64,000 nt of DNA from DASUVM01 sp036378955. GTDB taxonomy: Bacteria > Patescibacteriota > Saccharimonadia > Saccharimonadales > Saccharimonadaceae. Both the position numbers and the translations under genes were made by a program. The notes below the pieces were generated by a model. It saw nothing but the letters and a program-made list of their open reading frames with translations. It was not told the DNA's origin and ran no database searches. Positions 17,791 through 25,720 of the stretch are shown here, one piece after another (position 1 is the stretch's first letter; each line of letters opens with the position of its first letter). The stretch is taken from NCBI GenBank assembly GCA_036378955.1, contig DASUVM010000003.1, positions 1 to 64,000 on the forward strand, written 5' to 3'.

Positions 17791-17796
17791 ATTATA
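17791..17796 (-). promoter_or_regulatory. -10 box of uvrA
   Basis: TATAAT on the minus strand in the 113-bp gap upstream of uvrA, preceded by TTGC. This gives a leader of about 70 nt. No good -35 is seen. Confidence 0.45.
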
Positions 17797-17829
17797 GCAA
17801 GTTTTTTACGGCTGACTAGCCGCTGTTAG

Positions 17830-18819
17830 TTAGGCTGCCTGCTCTATGTTGCGCAGCATCTCGTTACTCGCACGGTATTGCGCTAAGTTCACCACCTTGC
17901 CGTCTTCATCAACTTTGCATGAGTTAGGCTCTTCGGTTGTCATTCTGAACGGCCCTTCGCCGCTGTAATGCCGCAGAGCCAACTGTAGCCATTCGCCCTG
18001 CTGCGTCTTCCAGAACGATTCATCGGCCGCTGCCAAAAGCTCAGCCTCCTCCGTGGTCGCCCGAAGTAATGCGCCGCCCTTCACAACATCAACCCGCCCC
18101 ACCGATACATGGGCGTTAATAAACAGCCCTTTCATTGCCACATATTCCACAAAATCAGGCGGCAAGCCATATAGTTCGTTATTTTCATCTTTATACTGCC
18201 GCCGCGCATGCAAACTGTCGAGCGTAAGGGCATGAAACCCATAAAAAACCATCTGGTCACATAGCTGCTTGAATAATTCATCGTGAGGCATATCTTGATT
18301 AAGCGGAATTCCCCACCGGTGCAGCACTTCGGCCGTTAGCTGAAACGTGCGATGTTTAAAAGGAGCGGTTTTATCATCAAGATCAATTAATGACCCGTTC
18401 TCACCACTGAACGGATAGAGCACGGCATCAAGCTGGCTCGAGGCTTGGTCGCTACCCTTGCCAATACGCTTTTGGTAGCTCGCCATTGGCTCAAGTGCAC
18501 GGCTTACCTCGGGCATGGCAGTTGCAAACTTCAGCTCTGCGATATTCTGGTGCCGCTTTTCTTTATTGCCAATGTCGAATAAAAGCTCCCCCAGCGCCTC
18601 AGGAAAGGTGCGGCCCGGAAAGGGCACGTGAAGCCCCCGCGTGATCTCAGCGGCATATTTACCCAGCAGGCGTCTCATAAACACTCTTCTTAAAAGTGTT
18701 ATCTCGGCGCCGTCATAGCCCGCCTCGGCTAAAAAATCACGAAAAAACGACCCCGTTGCCTGTCGCATTGTTTTTTCGTCAAAGTTAAGATTTGAAAAGT
18801 TTATTTCTACTTCAGCCAT
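17830..18819 (-). CDS. hypothetical protein, 329 aa
   Basis: A soluble protein with no signal or membrane segment and no family I recognise. Noticeable parts are a basic N-terminal helical region (LLRRVFMRRLLGKYAAEITRG), a central DLDDKTAPFKHRTFQLTAEVLHRW and a stretch HALTLDSLHARRQYKDENNELYG. The start is secure: GGAGG lies six bases before the ATG. It stands alone between uvrA and the VTT membrane gene. No function is proposed. Confidence 0.7.
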   Translation of the reverse strand: MAEVEINFSNLNFDEKTMRQATGSFFRDFLAEAGYDGAEITLLRRVFMRRLLGKYAAEITRGLHVPFPGRTFPEALGELLFDIGNKEKRHQNIAELKFATAMPEVSRALEPMASYQKRIGKGSDQASSQLDAVLYPFSGENGSLIDLDDKTAPFKHRTFQLTAEVLHRWGIPLNQDMPHDELFKQLCDQMVFYGFHALTLDSLHARRQYKDENNELYGLPPDFVEYVAMKGLFINAHVSVGRVDVVKGGALLRATTEEAELLAAADESFWKTQQGEWLQLALRHYSGEGPFRMTTEEPNSCKVDEDGKVVNLAQYRASNEMLRNIEQAA

Positions 18820-18914
18820 CGCCCACCTCCGTGAAATTAAAAAACTATAGCAATGGGGTTTATCATACCAGAAATAGATGCATTATATACACCTATTGCC
18901 AAAATCGTGTTTGA

Positions 18915-19607
18915 CTACTCTTTACGCTCGCCTAGCCGTTTAATAAACCGCTCAATACGCCGCCGCTGCCAAAACGCAACCGCCGAAATTGCCAACGCTA
19001 TACTCATAATAATTGCCACTAGCTGAATGTTAGATTCTGCAACCCCCGCCCCAGCAAAGCTCAACACCAAATATCCAGGTAGGCGGCCCAGCACCGAGAT
19101 TATAATAAGCGTTTTAATTTTTATATTGGTCAAACCCGCAATAAAACAGATTAAATCGTCGGGCAGCGCGGGCAGCAGAAAAATTAAAAATAATATGAAA
19201 GCACCGTTATTTTCACTTAAATAATCGAACTTTTTCAGTGTTTTTTGATCTACAAAACGTTCAACAAACGGCCGCCCTAACTTGCGAGCCAACAGAAAAA
19301 TTGCCGTAAACCCAATAGTGGCACCGACCATGGCATAAACAGTCCCCCAAAAGGTGCCAAATAAATAACCGCCCACAAAGCCAATCACCTGGCCCGGAAT
19401 TGGCGCCACAAACACCTGTACAATTTGCAGTGCCATAAATACTAGTGGCCCCCACGGCCCGGCGGCAGTAATAAGCTCGCGGGTCTTCTCTGTATCACTG
19501 AGCAGCTCCCATAAAGGGCGGCCATATATAATTATGGCAATTATAGCAATGAGAATTATTGTGAATATTGCCAGCAAAGGCAGCTTTGACTTCGGTATTC
19601 GCTTCAT
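18915..19607 (-). CDS. TVP38/TMEM64-type (VTT domain) membrane protein
   Basis: 230 residues. A VTT/SNARE-associated fold is visible: an N-terminal helix, VFVAPIPGQVIGFVGGYLFG as the re-entrant hallmark, IGFTAIFLLARKLGR, then LPALPDDLICFIAGLTNIK and a PGY motif before the last helices. It is a distant relative of DedA, likewise implicated in lipid scrambling. The start ATG lies six bases after TATGCT, suggesting a leaderless transcript. It is divergent from the 130-aa membrane protein, with a long palindrome in the gap. Confidence 0.88.
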   Translation of the reverse strand: MKRIPKSKLPLLAIFTIILIAIIAIIIYGRPLWELLSDTEKTRELITAAGPWGPLVFMALQIVQVFVAPIPGQVIGFVGGYLFGTFWGTVYAMVGATIGFTAIFLLARKLGRPFVERFVDQKTLKKFDYLSENNGAFILFLIFLLPALPDDLICFIAGLTNIKIKTLIIISVLGRLPGYLVLSFAGAGVAESNIQLVAIIMSIALAISAVAFWQRRRIERFIKRLGERKE

Positions 19608-19710
19608 TTCTTAAGCATAACACTTGGTTATCAAAACCCGCCACCCAGATGCCCAATGGAACGCATGCACAGCCTTAGCGAACGTCGGCTGTCCTTCGGC
19701 TGTTTTCACT

Positions 19711-19819
19711 GTGAAATGTCTGAACATACTGCTTTAGATCATCAGCCTTCCCGGCTGTAACGCAGCGAACATCATTCGTGAGCGGAGTGCGGTCTAAGCA
19801 GTATGTTCAGACATTTCAC
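19711..19819. repeat. long palindromic element, copy 1, with conserved core
   Basis: In the 311-bp gap between divergent genes. The outer arms are perfect for 22 bp (19711-19732 and 19798-19819), then TTTAGA pairs with TCTAA. The inner core holds TCATC, a 4-bp stem AGCC/GGCT with loop TTCCC, then GTAACGCAGCGAACATCATT and the rest of a conserved block to 19796. That block is identical to the one at 32729-32844 (opposite orientation), whose arms are unrelated. The rest of the gap holds only the downstream promoter at 19864. Confidence 0.85.
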
Positions 19820-19863
19820 GAAGGTCAGGTTATATAACGATGAGAGTATTAATTACATCAACA

Positions 19864-19892
19864 TTGTCTCTGATACAATCTTTTGCTATAAT
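19864..19892 (+). promoter_or_regulatory. sigma70-type promoter of the 130-aa membrane protein
   Basis: -35 TTGTCT (19864-19869), 17-bp spacer, -10 TATAAT (19887-19892). ATG 19919 follows after a short leader containing AGGTG. Confidence 0.7.
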
Positions 19893-19918
19893 TGCAATAA
19901 CACATAACAGGTGCAAAC

Positions 19919-20311
19919 ATGAAACTGACAAAAATATTCCCCTACCTAGTTGTGGTATTCTTGGTGTTCTTGAGCATTACAAACGACACCGTCTCTTCGG
20001 CGTTGCTCAATTTTTTAATGGCCGGTATTGTGCCAGGCACCGCTATTCAGCTGCCGTGGTATGCTGTGTTGATACTTGTTCCATTACTTCTCTTTGGCGT
20101 ATGGCAGCTTATTCGGTCAATTGATTTCGTTCCGAAAGATTGGGTTGCACCCGAAAAAACCAGCACCAAGAAAACTGCTGCCAAAAGGCGACGCTCTCAT
20201 CGCAAAAATCAAGCTGCTACTGCTTCTGCAAAAAAGGGCCAAGCCCGCAGCAAAGCCACTCGAAAGCGTACCCAAAAAAAGCTTTCAACACTGACGCAAG
20301 CTGAGGCTTAG
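19919..20311 (+). CDS. small membrane protein with basic tail
   Basis: 130 residues. Two hydrophobic helices (LVVVFLVFLSI and WYAVLILVPLLLFGVWQLI) are followed by about 55 residues dominated by Lys, Arg, Ala and Thr (KKTAAKRRRSHRKNQ, KATRKRTQKK), like a histone-type or nucleoid-binding tail. This could tether DNA or RNA to the membrane, which is inference from composition only. It has its own sigma70 promoter and an AGGTG Shine-Dalgarno. The stop lies 6 bp from the convergent sbcB stop. Confidence 0.65.
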   Translation: MKLTKIFPYLVVVFLVFLSITNDTVSSALLNFLMAGIVPGTAIQLPWYAVLILVPLLLFGVWQLIRSIDFVPKDWVAPEKTSTKKTAAKRRRSHRKNQAATASAKKGQARSKATRKRTQKKLSTLTQAEA

Positions 20312-20317
20312 TGCTAT

Positions 20318-21754
20318 TTAAGCCGAGGCTTCTTCGCCAATTGGCACAATGCTTTCAGCCCATAGCTGTAGTTCTTGTAATAAAAACCGCTGCTCTTCTG
20401 ACTTGGCCTGTGCCCCTGCTTGCGCCAACTGCTTGCCAAAAGCGGGTAGGTCGGCCGCGATTCTTTTTGCCCGATAAGCCTCCCATGCGGCTCGCTCGTC
20501 TTCATTAAGCGCTTGCGGCACATTGCGGCCCTTATAACGCACCAGCAGCTCGCTTAAGCGGCGATCATTAAACTGAAGCTTCATAGCCTTTAAATCGTCA
20601 GGCTCAGCCGCCCGCACAACGCTCATGTGAGTTTTGTCGGTGTCACCAATAAAGCCGTCGTAAAGCGCAACATCAACATCGCTGCTGCTTGGCATTTCTC
20701 GAACGGCAAATACTTGGTCGAGCGTTTCAGCCAAGCCACTATTCGCTAGTTTATTCAAATTTTGCTGCACTGCTTCAAGCGAGAGCCCTAAGCGTGCCTG
20801 GGCTGCCGCGTCAAGCACACCAAGCGGCGCAACCGCCGGGCAGCGGTTATATACCAGTTCTTTCGCTGGCAATGGCACAAACCCTTCGGCTTTTCGCACC
20901 TCGGCGGCGGCAAAACGAACTTTTTTCAGCTCTTCAGGCGATTTACGTGCCCATTCAGCCGGGTCGTGGCGAAGATCCCACACCACTACAGAGCCTGGCC
21001 GGCTCCCAGGAGCAATAGGGTAAGCCACCGTTGTGTGAGCAATCTCTTTCGGGTAGCGGCCCGAAGTGTAAACAAATGGCTGCGGATCGGCAAGGTTCAC
21101 CAACCCCTCAACCGCTTTCTTACCACGCATCGTCAGCAGATAGTCGAATAACTTCGGTTGCTGCTGCTTAATAAGCTTGGCGACGCTAATAGTAGCCAGC
21201 ACGTCCGAAAGTGCGTCATGCGCGTGCGTATGCAATAGACCATTTTGTTTGGTAAGCAGCTCAAGGCGGTTGGTTGGGGCGCCGCTGCTGTCAACCGGCC
21301 AGCTAATGCCCTCTGGCCGGAGGGCACGCGTCATACGCACGACATCAAGCAAATCCCATCGCGAGCAGCCATCCTTCCATTGCCATTCGTAGGCATCGTA
21401 AAAGTTACGCCACAGGGTAAAGCGCATGAACTCGTCGTCGAACCGAACTGTATTAAACCCAAGCGTTGTTGTTTGCGGCTGACAGACTTGTTCGCTAAAA
21501 ATGCGTAAAAATTCAGCTTCGGTATAGCCTTCGTCGCGGCTTTTTTGCGGGGTAATACCGGTAACAAGAATAGCATAGGGCTCGGGCAGCACTTCATCGC
21601 TGAGCGCCACCATAATATTCACCGGTTCGCCCACCGGCTCTAGGTTCATATCTGTTCGTTGGCCAGCAAACTGCATAATGCGCTGCTTGCGCGGGTCGAT
21701 ACCGCTTGTTTCAAGGTCGTAAAAAAAGAAGGTGGGTTGAGATAGGCTGGGCAT
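20318..21754 (-). CDS. sbcB: exodeoxyribonuclease I
   Basis: 478 residues, normal for ExoI (about 475). It degrades single-stranded DNA 3' to 5'. The DEDDh exonuclease residues are in order: FYDLETSGID near residue 11, GFNTVRFDDEFMR near 98, and THAHDALSDVLAT (His and Asp) near 178. The SH3-like and helical C-terminal domains follow (ALNEDERAAWEAYRAKR). It likely works with UvrD/RecJ-type enzymes in repair and recombination. The upstream gap contains a 115-bp palindrome. Confidence 0.93.
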   Translation of the reverse strand: MPSLSQPTFFFYDLETSGIDPRKQRIMQFAGQRTDMNLEPVGEPVNIMVALSDEVLPEPYAILVTGITPQKSRDEGYTEAEFLRIFSEQVCQPQTTTLGFNTVRFDDEFMRFTLWRNFYDAYEWQWKDGCSRWDLLDVVRMTRALRPEGISWPVDSSGAPTNRLELLTKQNGLLHTHAHDALSDVLATISVAKLIKQQQPKLFDYLLTMRGKKAVEGLVNLADPQPFVYTSGRYPKEIAHTTVAYPIAPGSRPGSVVVWDLRHDPAEWARKSPEELKKVRFAAAEVRKAEGFVPLPAKELVYNRCPAVAPLGVLDAAAQARLGLSLEAVQQNLNKLANSGLAETLDQVFAVREMPSSSDVDVALYDGFIGDTDKTHMSVVRAAEPDDLKAMKLQFNDRRLSELLVRYKGRNVPQALNEDERAAWEAYRAKRIAADLPAFGKQLAQAGAQAKSEEQRFLLQELQLWAESIVPIGEEASA

Positions 21755-21790
21755 GAGTATAGCTTAGCATCTTTCGGCTCAGTGAGATGT

Positions 21791-21905
21791 AAACCACATC
21801 CGCCTACTACTTTATTGAGGGTATAAGCGAAGTGCAACCCGACCGGCCCTCAAAGGGCTGGCCGGCGTGTAACGCACTCAATAAAGTAGTAGGCGGATGT
21901 GGTTT
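21791..21905. repeat. long palindromic element, variant family
   Basis: Perfect 29-bp arms (21791-21819 and 21877-21905) around a 57-nt interior. The interior carries GCGAAGTGCAAC, a GC-rich hairpin CCGGCC...GGCCGG, and ends GTGTAACGCA, sharing GTAACGCA with the elements at 19711 and 32729. It lies just upstream of sbcB, in the 302-bp gap before the next gene, which otherwise holds only that gene's terminal hairpin. Confidence 0.8.
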
Positions 21906-21990
21906 GGAACATTTAAGCAAACAAAAAGCCCTTGAGGCTTACTATTCTTTTGCGGAAGACAAGTGACAGATGCTTCCTGAGAGTGGGCGA

Positions 21991-22037
21991 GTGCCCGGAG
22001 GGCACCACTGAACGTTGTCAGGGTGCCCTCCGGGTGC
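21991..22037 (-). terminator. GC-rich terminal hairpin
   Basis: GTGCCCGGAGGGCACC (21991-22006) pairs with GGTGCCCTCCGGGTGC (22022-22037) apart from one wobble-type position. It begins 20 bp after the stop of the 22057 gene. There is no U-tract, so it may act as an RNA stabiliser rather than a classical terminator. Confidence 0.6.
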
Positions 22038-22056
22038 TTCTCGCGCCGGGTCGAGA

Positions 22057-22539
22057 TCAGCCCGCGGCGGCGACGAGCGGTTCCTGCACCGCGGCGTCCG
22101 CCATGGCGTCGAGCGTGAGTTCCGGCACCCGCAGGTTGGCCAGGGTGGACTCGGTGTCGGAGTTGAAGTGCTTGGCGAACTCCTCGTCCATCGAGCCGCG
22201 GCCGAGGCTGAGCCACGTGCTGAAGTCGTCCGCGGCGACCGGCGAGGCCGAGTTGGAGAGCCCGTGGTTGCTGCCGGTGTCGGCCGGGTTGGTGCTGCAG
22301 AGATCGCTGTCGTCGTCGTGGCAGTCGGTGTCGGTCTGGCCGATGGTCGTCGTGGGCTGCACGGAGAGGTCGCGGTCGAGCTTCGCGGAGATGGCGGTGT
22401 CGGTGCCGGCCGTGGTGACTCTCGTGCCGCACGTGGCGGGCGTGTCCCGGTTGATCCGCTGGCCGGTGATGATGTGACGGAACTTGAAGCCCAGGAAGGC
22501 CAGCATGCCCAAAAGGGCAAACTTCAGCAAGCGCGACAT
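22057..22539 (-). CDS. GC-rich small membrane-anchored protein, 160 aa
   Basis: Start ATG 22539 is supported by AGGA a few bases upstream. The N-terminus is one hydrophobic helix (LLKFALLGMLAFLGFKF). The rest is a Thr/Asp-rich, probably extracytoplasmic region with three Cys (ATCGTR, DTDCHDDDSDLCSTN), ending in a helical acidic part (DEEFAKHFNSDTESTL). No family is recognised. Its G+C content is far above its neighbours, with C or G at nearly every third position, suggesting acquisition from a high-GC donor or strong selection. It has its own promoter, a leader hairpin and a terminal hairpin. Confidence 0.6.
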   Translation of the reverse strand: MSRLLKFALLGMLAFLGFKFRHIITGQRINRDTPATCGTRVTTAGTDTAISAKLDRDLSVQPTTTIGQTDTDCHDDDSDLCSTNPADTGSNHGLSNSASPVAADDFSTWLSLGRGSMDEEFAKHFNSDTESTLANLRVPELTLDAMADAAVQEPLVAAAG

Positions 22540-22588
22540 GCGCTTTTCCTTTCGTTTGGTTCGGTTGATCAACGCCAGGAGGATTGAA

Positions 22589-22640
22589 ATTTCTGGCGCT
22601 GCCAAAACACTATGCCTAATGTTTTAACAGCGCCAGAAAT
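22589..22640 (-). other. leader hairpin before the GC-rich gene
   Basis: 13-bp perfect stem ATTTCTGGCGCTG (22589-22601) / CAGCGCCAGAAAT (22628-22640) with an inner AAAACA/TGTTTT pairing. It lies in the about 170-nt leader, 50 bases before the start codon. It could stabilise or attenuate the message. Confidence 0.6.
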
Positions 22641-22706
22641 GCATCTGTCTACTTGTCAATGGGCATTAGGAACTAAAGTTAACCAGTTCAACTAATGTTA
22701 CCAATG

Positions 22707-22735
22707 ATAATACTATGAATATTACCTTATGTCAA
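22707..22735 (-). promoter_or_regulatory. strong sigma70-type promoter
   Basis: Consensus -35 TTGACA (22730-22735), 17-bp spacer and -10 TATTAT (22707-22712) on the minus strand. Just downstream are imperfect tandem repeats TAACATTAGTT and TAACTTTAGTT, possible regulator sites. Confidence 0.75.
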
Positions 22736-22759
22736 TAGTTTTAATGACTTTTTAACATT

Positions 22760-24061
22760 TTATTTGTTTTCACTAAAGCTAAGGCGATGATCACCAGCTT
22801 CGCCTATTTGAATTATACTGTTATTTTCAGCCCCAGCACGCCGCAGCTCATGTAAAATACCGGTTTTTCGCATAATATCACGCAAGCGCTGCAAGCTATG
22901 CGTATTGCGAAAATCAGTTCGCGCTGCAAAGCGCTCAATTTTTTCACCTGTTACAATAAATTTATCGGCCTCTTTTCGCACATGCCAGGTGTCGTTTTGC
23001 TTAGCTTTAGAAAGCTCAATGGTTGGCACGGCATCTGTTTCAGCTTCTACCGCAGGCTCCACGATACGCGCCTTTTGCACATACGTTTTTAAGCTTCTTA
23101 ACACCTCCTTTATTCCCTGGCCTGACTGCGAAGAAATCGCAAAGCACAAGGTACCCTTCGGTAATACCTTCTCAAGTGCCTGTTTTTGCAGCAAAATAAG
23201 ATCACTTTCGAGGCCTTCACATTTTGTGAGCGCAATGATCTGTGGCCGAGCGGTAAGGCTGGGGCTATAACGGTGTAATTCATGCACAATAGCCTGGTAA
23301 TCTTTCGCAACATCGTTACTATAGATATCTATCAGATGAAGCAGCACTGCTGTGCGCTCAATGTGGCGTAAGAATGCATCGCCCAGGCCCTTGCCTTCGG
23401 CCGCGCCTTCTATGAGGCCTGGAATATCAGCAACCAACATGTCAAAACCATCAACCTCAGCCACTCCCAACTGGGGGGTGAGGGTTGTAAAGGGGTAGTC
23501 GGCTATTTCGGGTGTAGCATGCGAAACTACACTTAAGAAGGTAGATTTGCCAGCATTCGGCAGCCCAATCAGCCCTACATCGGCCAGGAGCTTCAGTTCA
23601 AGCCGCACCTGATACGTTCGGCCTTTTTCGCCCAACTCGGCTATACGGGGCGCCTGACGCGTCGAGGAGACAAAATGCGCGTTACCAAAGCCACCCTTGC
23701 CGCCTTTTGCAACGGTTATTTGCTGGCCCTCTGTTGTTATATCTGCCAGCTCACGGTGAGTTCTGATATCTGTTACCACGGTGCCAACAGGCACCTTGAC
23801 TACTAGAGGTTGGCCAGCTTTGCCATGACGCCGCCGCTTGCCGCCTTTTTCACCATTTTCAGCCTGCAGAGCTTGTTTATAACGAAAGTGCAATAAGGTG
23901 TTAAGGTTGGTGTCGGCCTCGAAGATAACATCACCACCGTCACCACCGTCACCACCGTCTGGCCCACCTTTGTCAACATATTTTTCATGCCGAAAACTGA
24001 GGGCACCGTCGCCACCCTTGCCGGCAATAATTTCAACTTCAACACTATCAACAAACTTCAT
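22760..24061 (-). CDS. obg: GTPase Obg
   Basis: 433 residues, standard for Obg, which is a ribosome-assembly and stress GTPase. It has the glycine-rich N-terminal fold (residues 1-158: GKGGDGALSFRHEKYV, GGPDGGDGGDGGDV), the G domain with G1 GLPNAGKST, G3 DIPGLIEGA and G4-like TKCE, and a C-terminal OCT domain ending in EAGDHRLSF. A TATAAT ends seven bases before the ATG, so the message is likely leaderless. The preceding gene's terminator touches this promoter. Confidence 0.96.
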   Translation of the reverse strand: MKFVDSVEVEIIAGKGGDGALSFRHEKYVDKGGPDGGDGGDGGDVIFEADTNLNTLLHFRYKQALQAENGEKGGKRRRHGKAGQPLVVKVPVGTVVTDIRTHRELADITTEGQQITVAKGGKGGFGNAHFVSSTRQAPRIAELGEKGRTYQVRLELKLLADVGLIGLPNAGKSTFLSVVSHATPEIADYPFTTLTPQLGVAEVDGFDMLVADIPGLIEGAAEGKGLGDAFLRHIERTAVLLHLIDIYSNDVAKDYQAIVHELHRYSPSLTARPQIIALTKCEGLESDLILLQKQALEKVLPKGTLCFAISSQSGQGIKEVLRSLKTYVQKARIVEPAVEAETDAVPTIELSKAKQNDTWHVRKEADKFIVTGEKIERFAARTDFRNTHSLQRLRDIMRKTGILHELRRAGAENNSIIQIGEAGDHRLSFSENK

Positions 24062-24068
24062 TGCGCCT

Positions 24069-24074
24069 ATTATA
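24069..24074 (-). promoter_or_regulatory. -10 box of obg, leaderless
   Basis: TATAAT on the minus strand, seven bases before ATG 24061 and directly after the terminator U-tract of the upstream gene. Confidence 0.65.
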
Positions 24075-24080
24075 AAGAAA

Positions 24081-24106
24081 AAAGCGATCCTTTAACAGAT
24101 CGCTTT
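24081..24106 (-). terminator. intrinsic terminator of the LysM-CHAP gene
   Basis: AAAGCGATC (24081-24089) / GATCGCTTT (24098-24106), a 9-bp stem with T-rich sequence on both sides, so it could work in either direction. It lies between the LysM-CHAP stop and obg. Confidence 0.85.
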
Positions 24107-24128
24107 TTCTTTTTTGGCGTTTGGCCGA

Positions 24129-25265
24129 TTACTTACGGAAAATGTAGTTCTGGAAATACGAGGCAGGCACCCAGTCACTGGCACCGACGGCACCGAAGCC
24201 GCGCAGACCATTCATGTCTGAGTATCTGATCATGTTGCCCTCAACGGCGTCAACAATCGCTACGTGGCCATAGCCACCGGCATCAGTCTGGGCAATGGCA
24301 CCGGCTCGAGGTACTGAACTTACCGTCCAGCCTGGGGTTGCACGAGCACCGGTATCCCAGGTATTGGCATTACCCCAGTTACTAGGCGCACCAGACATTC
24401 GGGCGGCATAGTGTGTACACCAGCCAAATGGGTAGCCTGCGCCGCCATACAACGGCGTAAAGTTGGCAACGAATACGTTAGCGGATGACGACAGGCTGCT
24501 TGAAGCACGGGCGCTTGGGCGCTCGTTTTCAGGCAAGGCACCACCAGGAATAACAATCTGTTGGTTTGGCTGTAAGCCGCTTACCTCGGCATCGTTATAA
24601 GTAATCAGGCGGTTTTTGTCGGCCTTATATTTGGCAGCAATGCCATCAGCCGTATCACCTGCACGAACGGTATAAATGACACCGTCAACGGCAGGAATCT
24701 GCAATTGTTGGTTAGCCGGCACGTTGTCGCTCGTAAGGCTGTTGGCCCACTTAACTGTATCGGCAGATACACCGTGAGCAGCTGCAATCGAAGGCACGCT
24801 GTCGCCAGTTTTGGTCTGGTATTGGGTAATTTTTTGCTTAACACTGCCCATTGCCAGTTGCGGTTTTGAAGCCGATGTTCCATTCGACTGTGCGAGCTCA
24901 TTTTGTATGCTCAGGCTGGTCGAAAGGTTAGCGACGTTGGTTTGTACACCAATATCAGTGGCTTCGGCGAGTGAAGCGGCAATCTTTGCTGCACTCACTT
25001 GGTCAACAGATGTAGAAGTTGTTTCAGAGGCTTGAACGCCACTGACACCAAATAGTGCAGTATCTTGCTGGTTCGACCGATAACCGATCGAAAGAATACT
25101 AATGATTAAAGCCGTAATGGCAACGTACGTTACTGCAGCAGCCGGCTTAATACGCTTCAGCAGCGGCTTTTTAGCCGATTTCTTCATGCTTAGGCGAGCG
25201 TCTGCGTCTGTCATTTGCGTGTGAGCTAACGACATAGTTTGATTGGTACGAATATGCATCTCCAT
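24129..25265 (-). CDS. secreted LysM-CHAP peptidoglycan hydrolase
   Basis: 378 residues. An N-terminal cytoplasmic stretch with KKSAKKPLLKRIK is followed by a membrane or signal helix (VTYVAITALIISILSI). Two LysM domains follow (YQTKTGDSVPSIAAAHGVS and YTVRAGDTADGIAAKYKAD), then a C-terminal CHAP domain with catalytic Cys in PFGWCTHYAA and His in GYGHVAIVD. LysM binds glycan and CHAP cleaves peptide cross-links, so it probably remodels the cell wall of this cell or its host. It has a strong promoter and a structured leader of about 200 nt. Confidence 0.9.
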   Translation of the reverse strand: MEMHIRTNQTMSLAHTQMTDADARLSMKKSAKKPLLKRIKPAAAVTYVAITALIISILSIGYRSNQQDTALFGVSGVQASETTSTSVDQVSAAKIAASLAEATDIGVQTNVANLSTSLSIQNELAQSNGTSASKPQLAMGSVKQKITQYQTKTGDSVPSIAAAHGVSADTVKWANSLTSDNVPANQQLQIPAVDGVIYTVRAGDTADGIAAKYKADKNRLITYNDAEVSGLQPNQQIVIPGGALPENERPSARASSSLSSSANVFVANFTPLYGGAGYPFGWCTHYAARMSGAPSNWGNANTWDTGARATPGWTVSSVPRAGAIAQTDAGGYGHVAIVDAVEGNMIRYSDMNGLRGFGAVGASDWVPASYFQNYIFRK

Positions 25266-25476
25266 GCCCGTGTTACCACTGGGCGCATTCCGAGCGAGTC
25301 TTTCTTTGTAGCGGCTATTTTTTGCCGCAAGAACCGGGGTGGACGACCTTATGTTAGATAATAACTTAGTGTAGTTTGATCTGTTTTTGTTAGTAGATCA
25401 CCCCATATGACTCTTTCGGAGTAACGCGTTGCCGTAAGCTACCTCTGTTGTGATGTACTCACTACAAGCGTATGGG
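25266..25476 (-). other. long structured 5' leader of the LysM-CHAP gene
   Basis: About 205 nt between the promoter and the ATG, without a good open frame. CCCATA (25402-25407) pairs with TATGGG (25471-25476), closing a domain that contains the hairpin ACTC-TTTCG-GAGT (25410-25422). It may be a riboswitch or other cis-regulator. I could not match it to a known class by eye. Confidence 0.5.
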
Positions 25477-25479
25477 ACT

Positions 25480-25510
25480 ATAATAGCAACTATTGACACT
25501 AATGTCAATA
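25480..25510 (-). promoter_or_regulatory. strong promoter overlapping a palindrome
   Basis: Minus-strand -35 TTGACA (25503-25508), 17-bp spacer, -10 TATTAT (25480-25485). The -35 is one arm of the perfect 20-bp palindrome TATTGACA-CTAA-TGTCAATA (25491-25510), a plausible operator. Confidence 0.75.
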
Positions 25511-25565
25511 TGTTTTGTTATATACCTGTGGATAGTTCCTCCTCTGTAGAATGATGCACATTTTT

Positions 25566-25708
25566 TCTGAAAGCCTGCGTACTCACTCTTCCTAGACCAC
25601 TCTTTTTCTTTCAAGCTCCACCGGAGCTTTCAAGAAGCGTTGGGCTGAAATCGGTTAGTAAAACCGATTTCACACGATCTAGGAAGAGAGGGTGCGCAGG
25701 CTTTCAGA
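25566..25708. repeat. cloverleaf-like palindrome
   Basis: Outer arms of 31 bp (25566-25596 / 25678-25708) with two wobble pairs and one mismatch. The interior contains two hairpins, AAGCTCC-ACC-GGAGCTT and GAAATCGGTT-AGTA-AACCGATTTC. It fills most of the gap between the LysM-CHAP promoter and the mltG stop. The rest of the 455-bp gap is the leader and promoter described separately. Confidence 0.8.
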
Positions 25709-25720
25709 GAAGTAAGCTAC

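Noticed and set aside
21878..22587. Several long open frames on both strands
   Set aside because: High GC removes stop codons in all frames. Only the minus-strand frame starting at 22539 has a promoter, a Shine-Dalgarno, a plausible membrane helix and a terminal hairpin.
25266..25476. A ydaO-type c-di-AMP or GEMM-type c-di-GMP riboswitch in the LysM-CHAP leader
   Set aside because: I could not find the conserved blocks of either class by eye. The leader is kept as an unclassified structured RNA.
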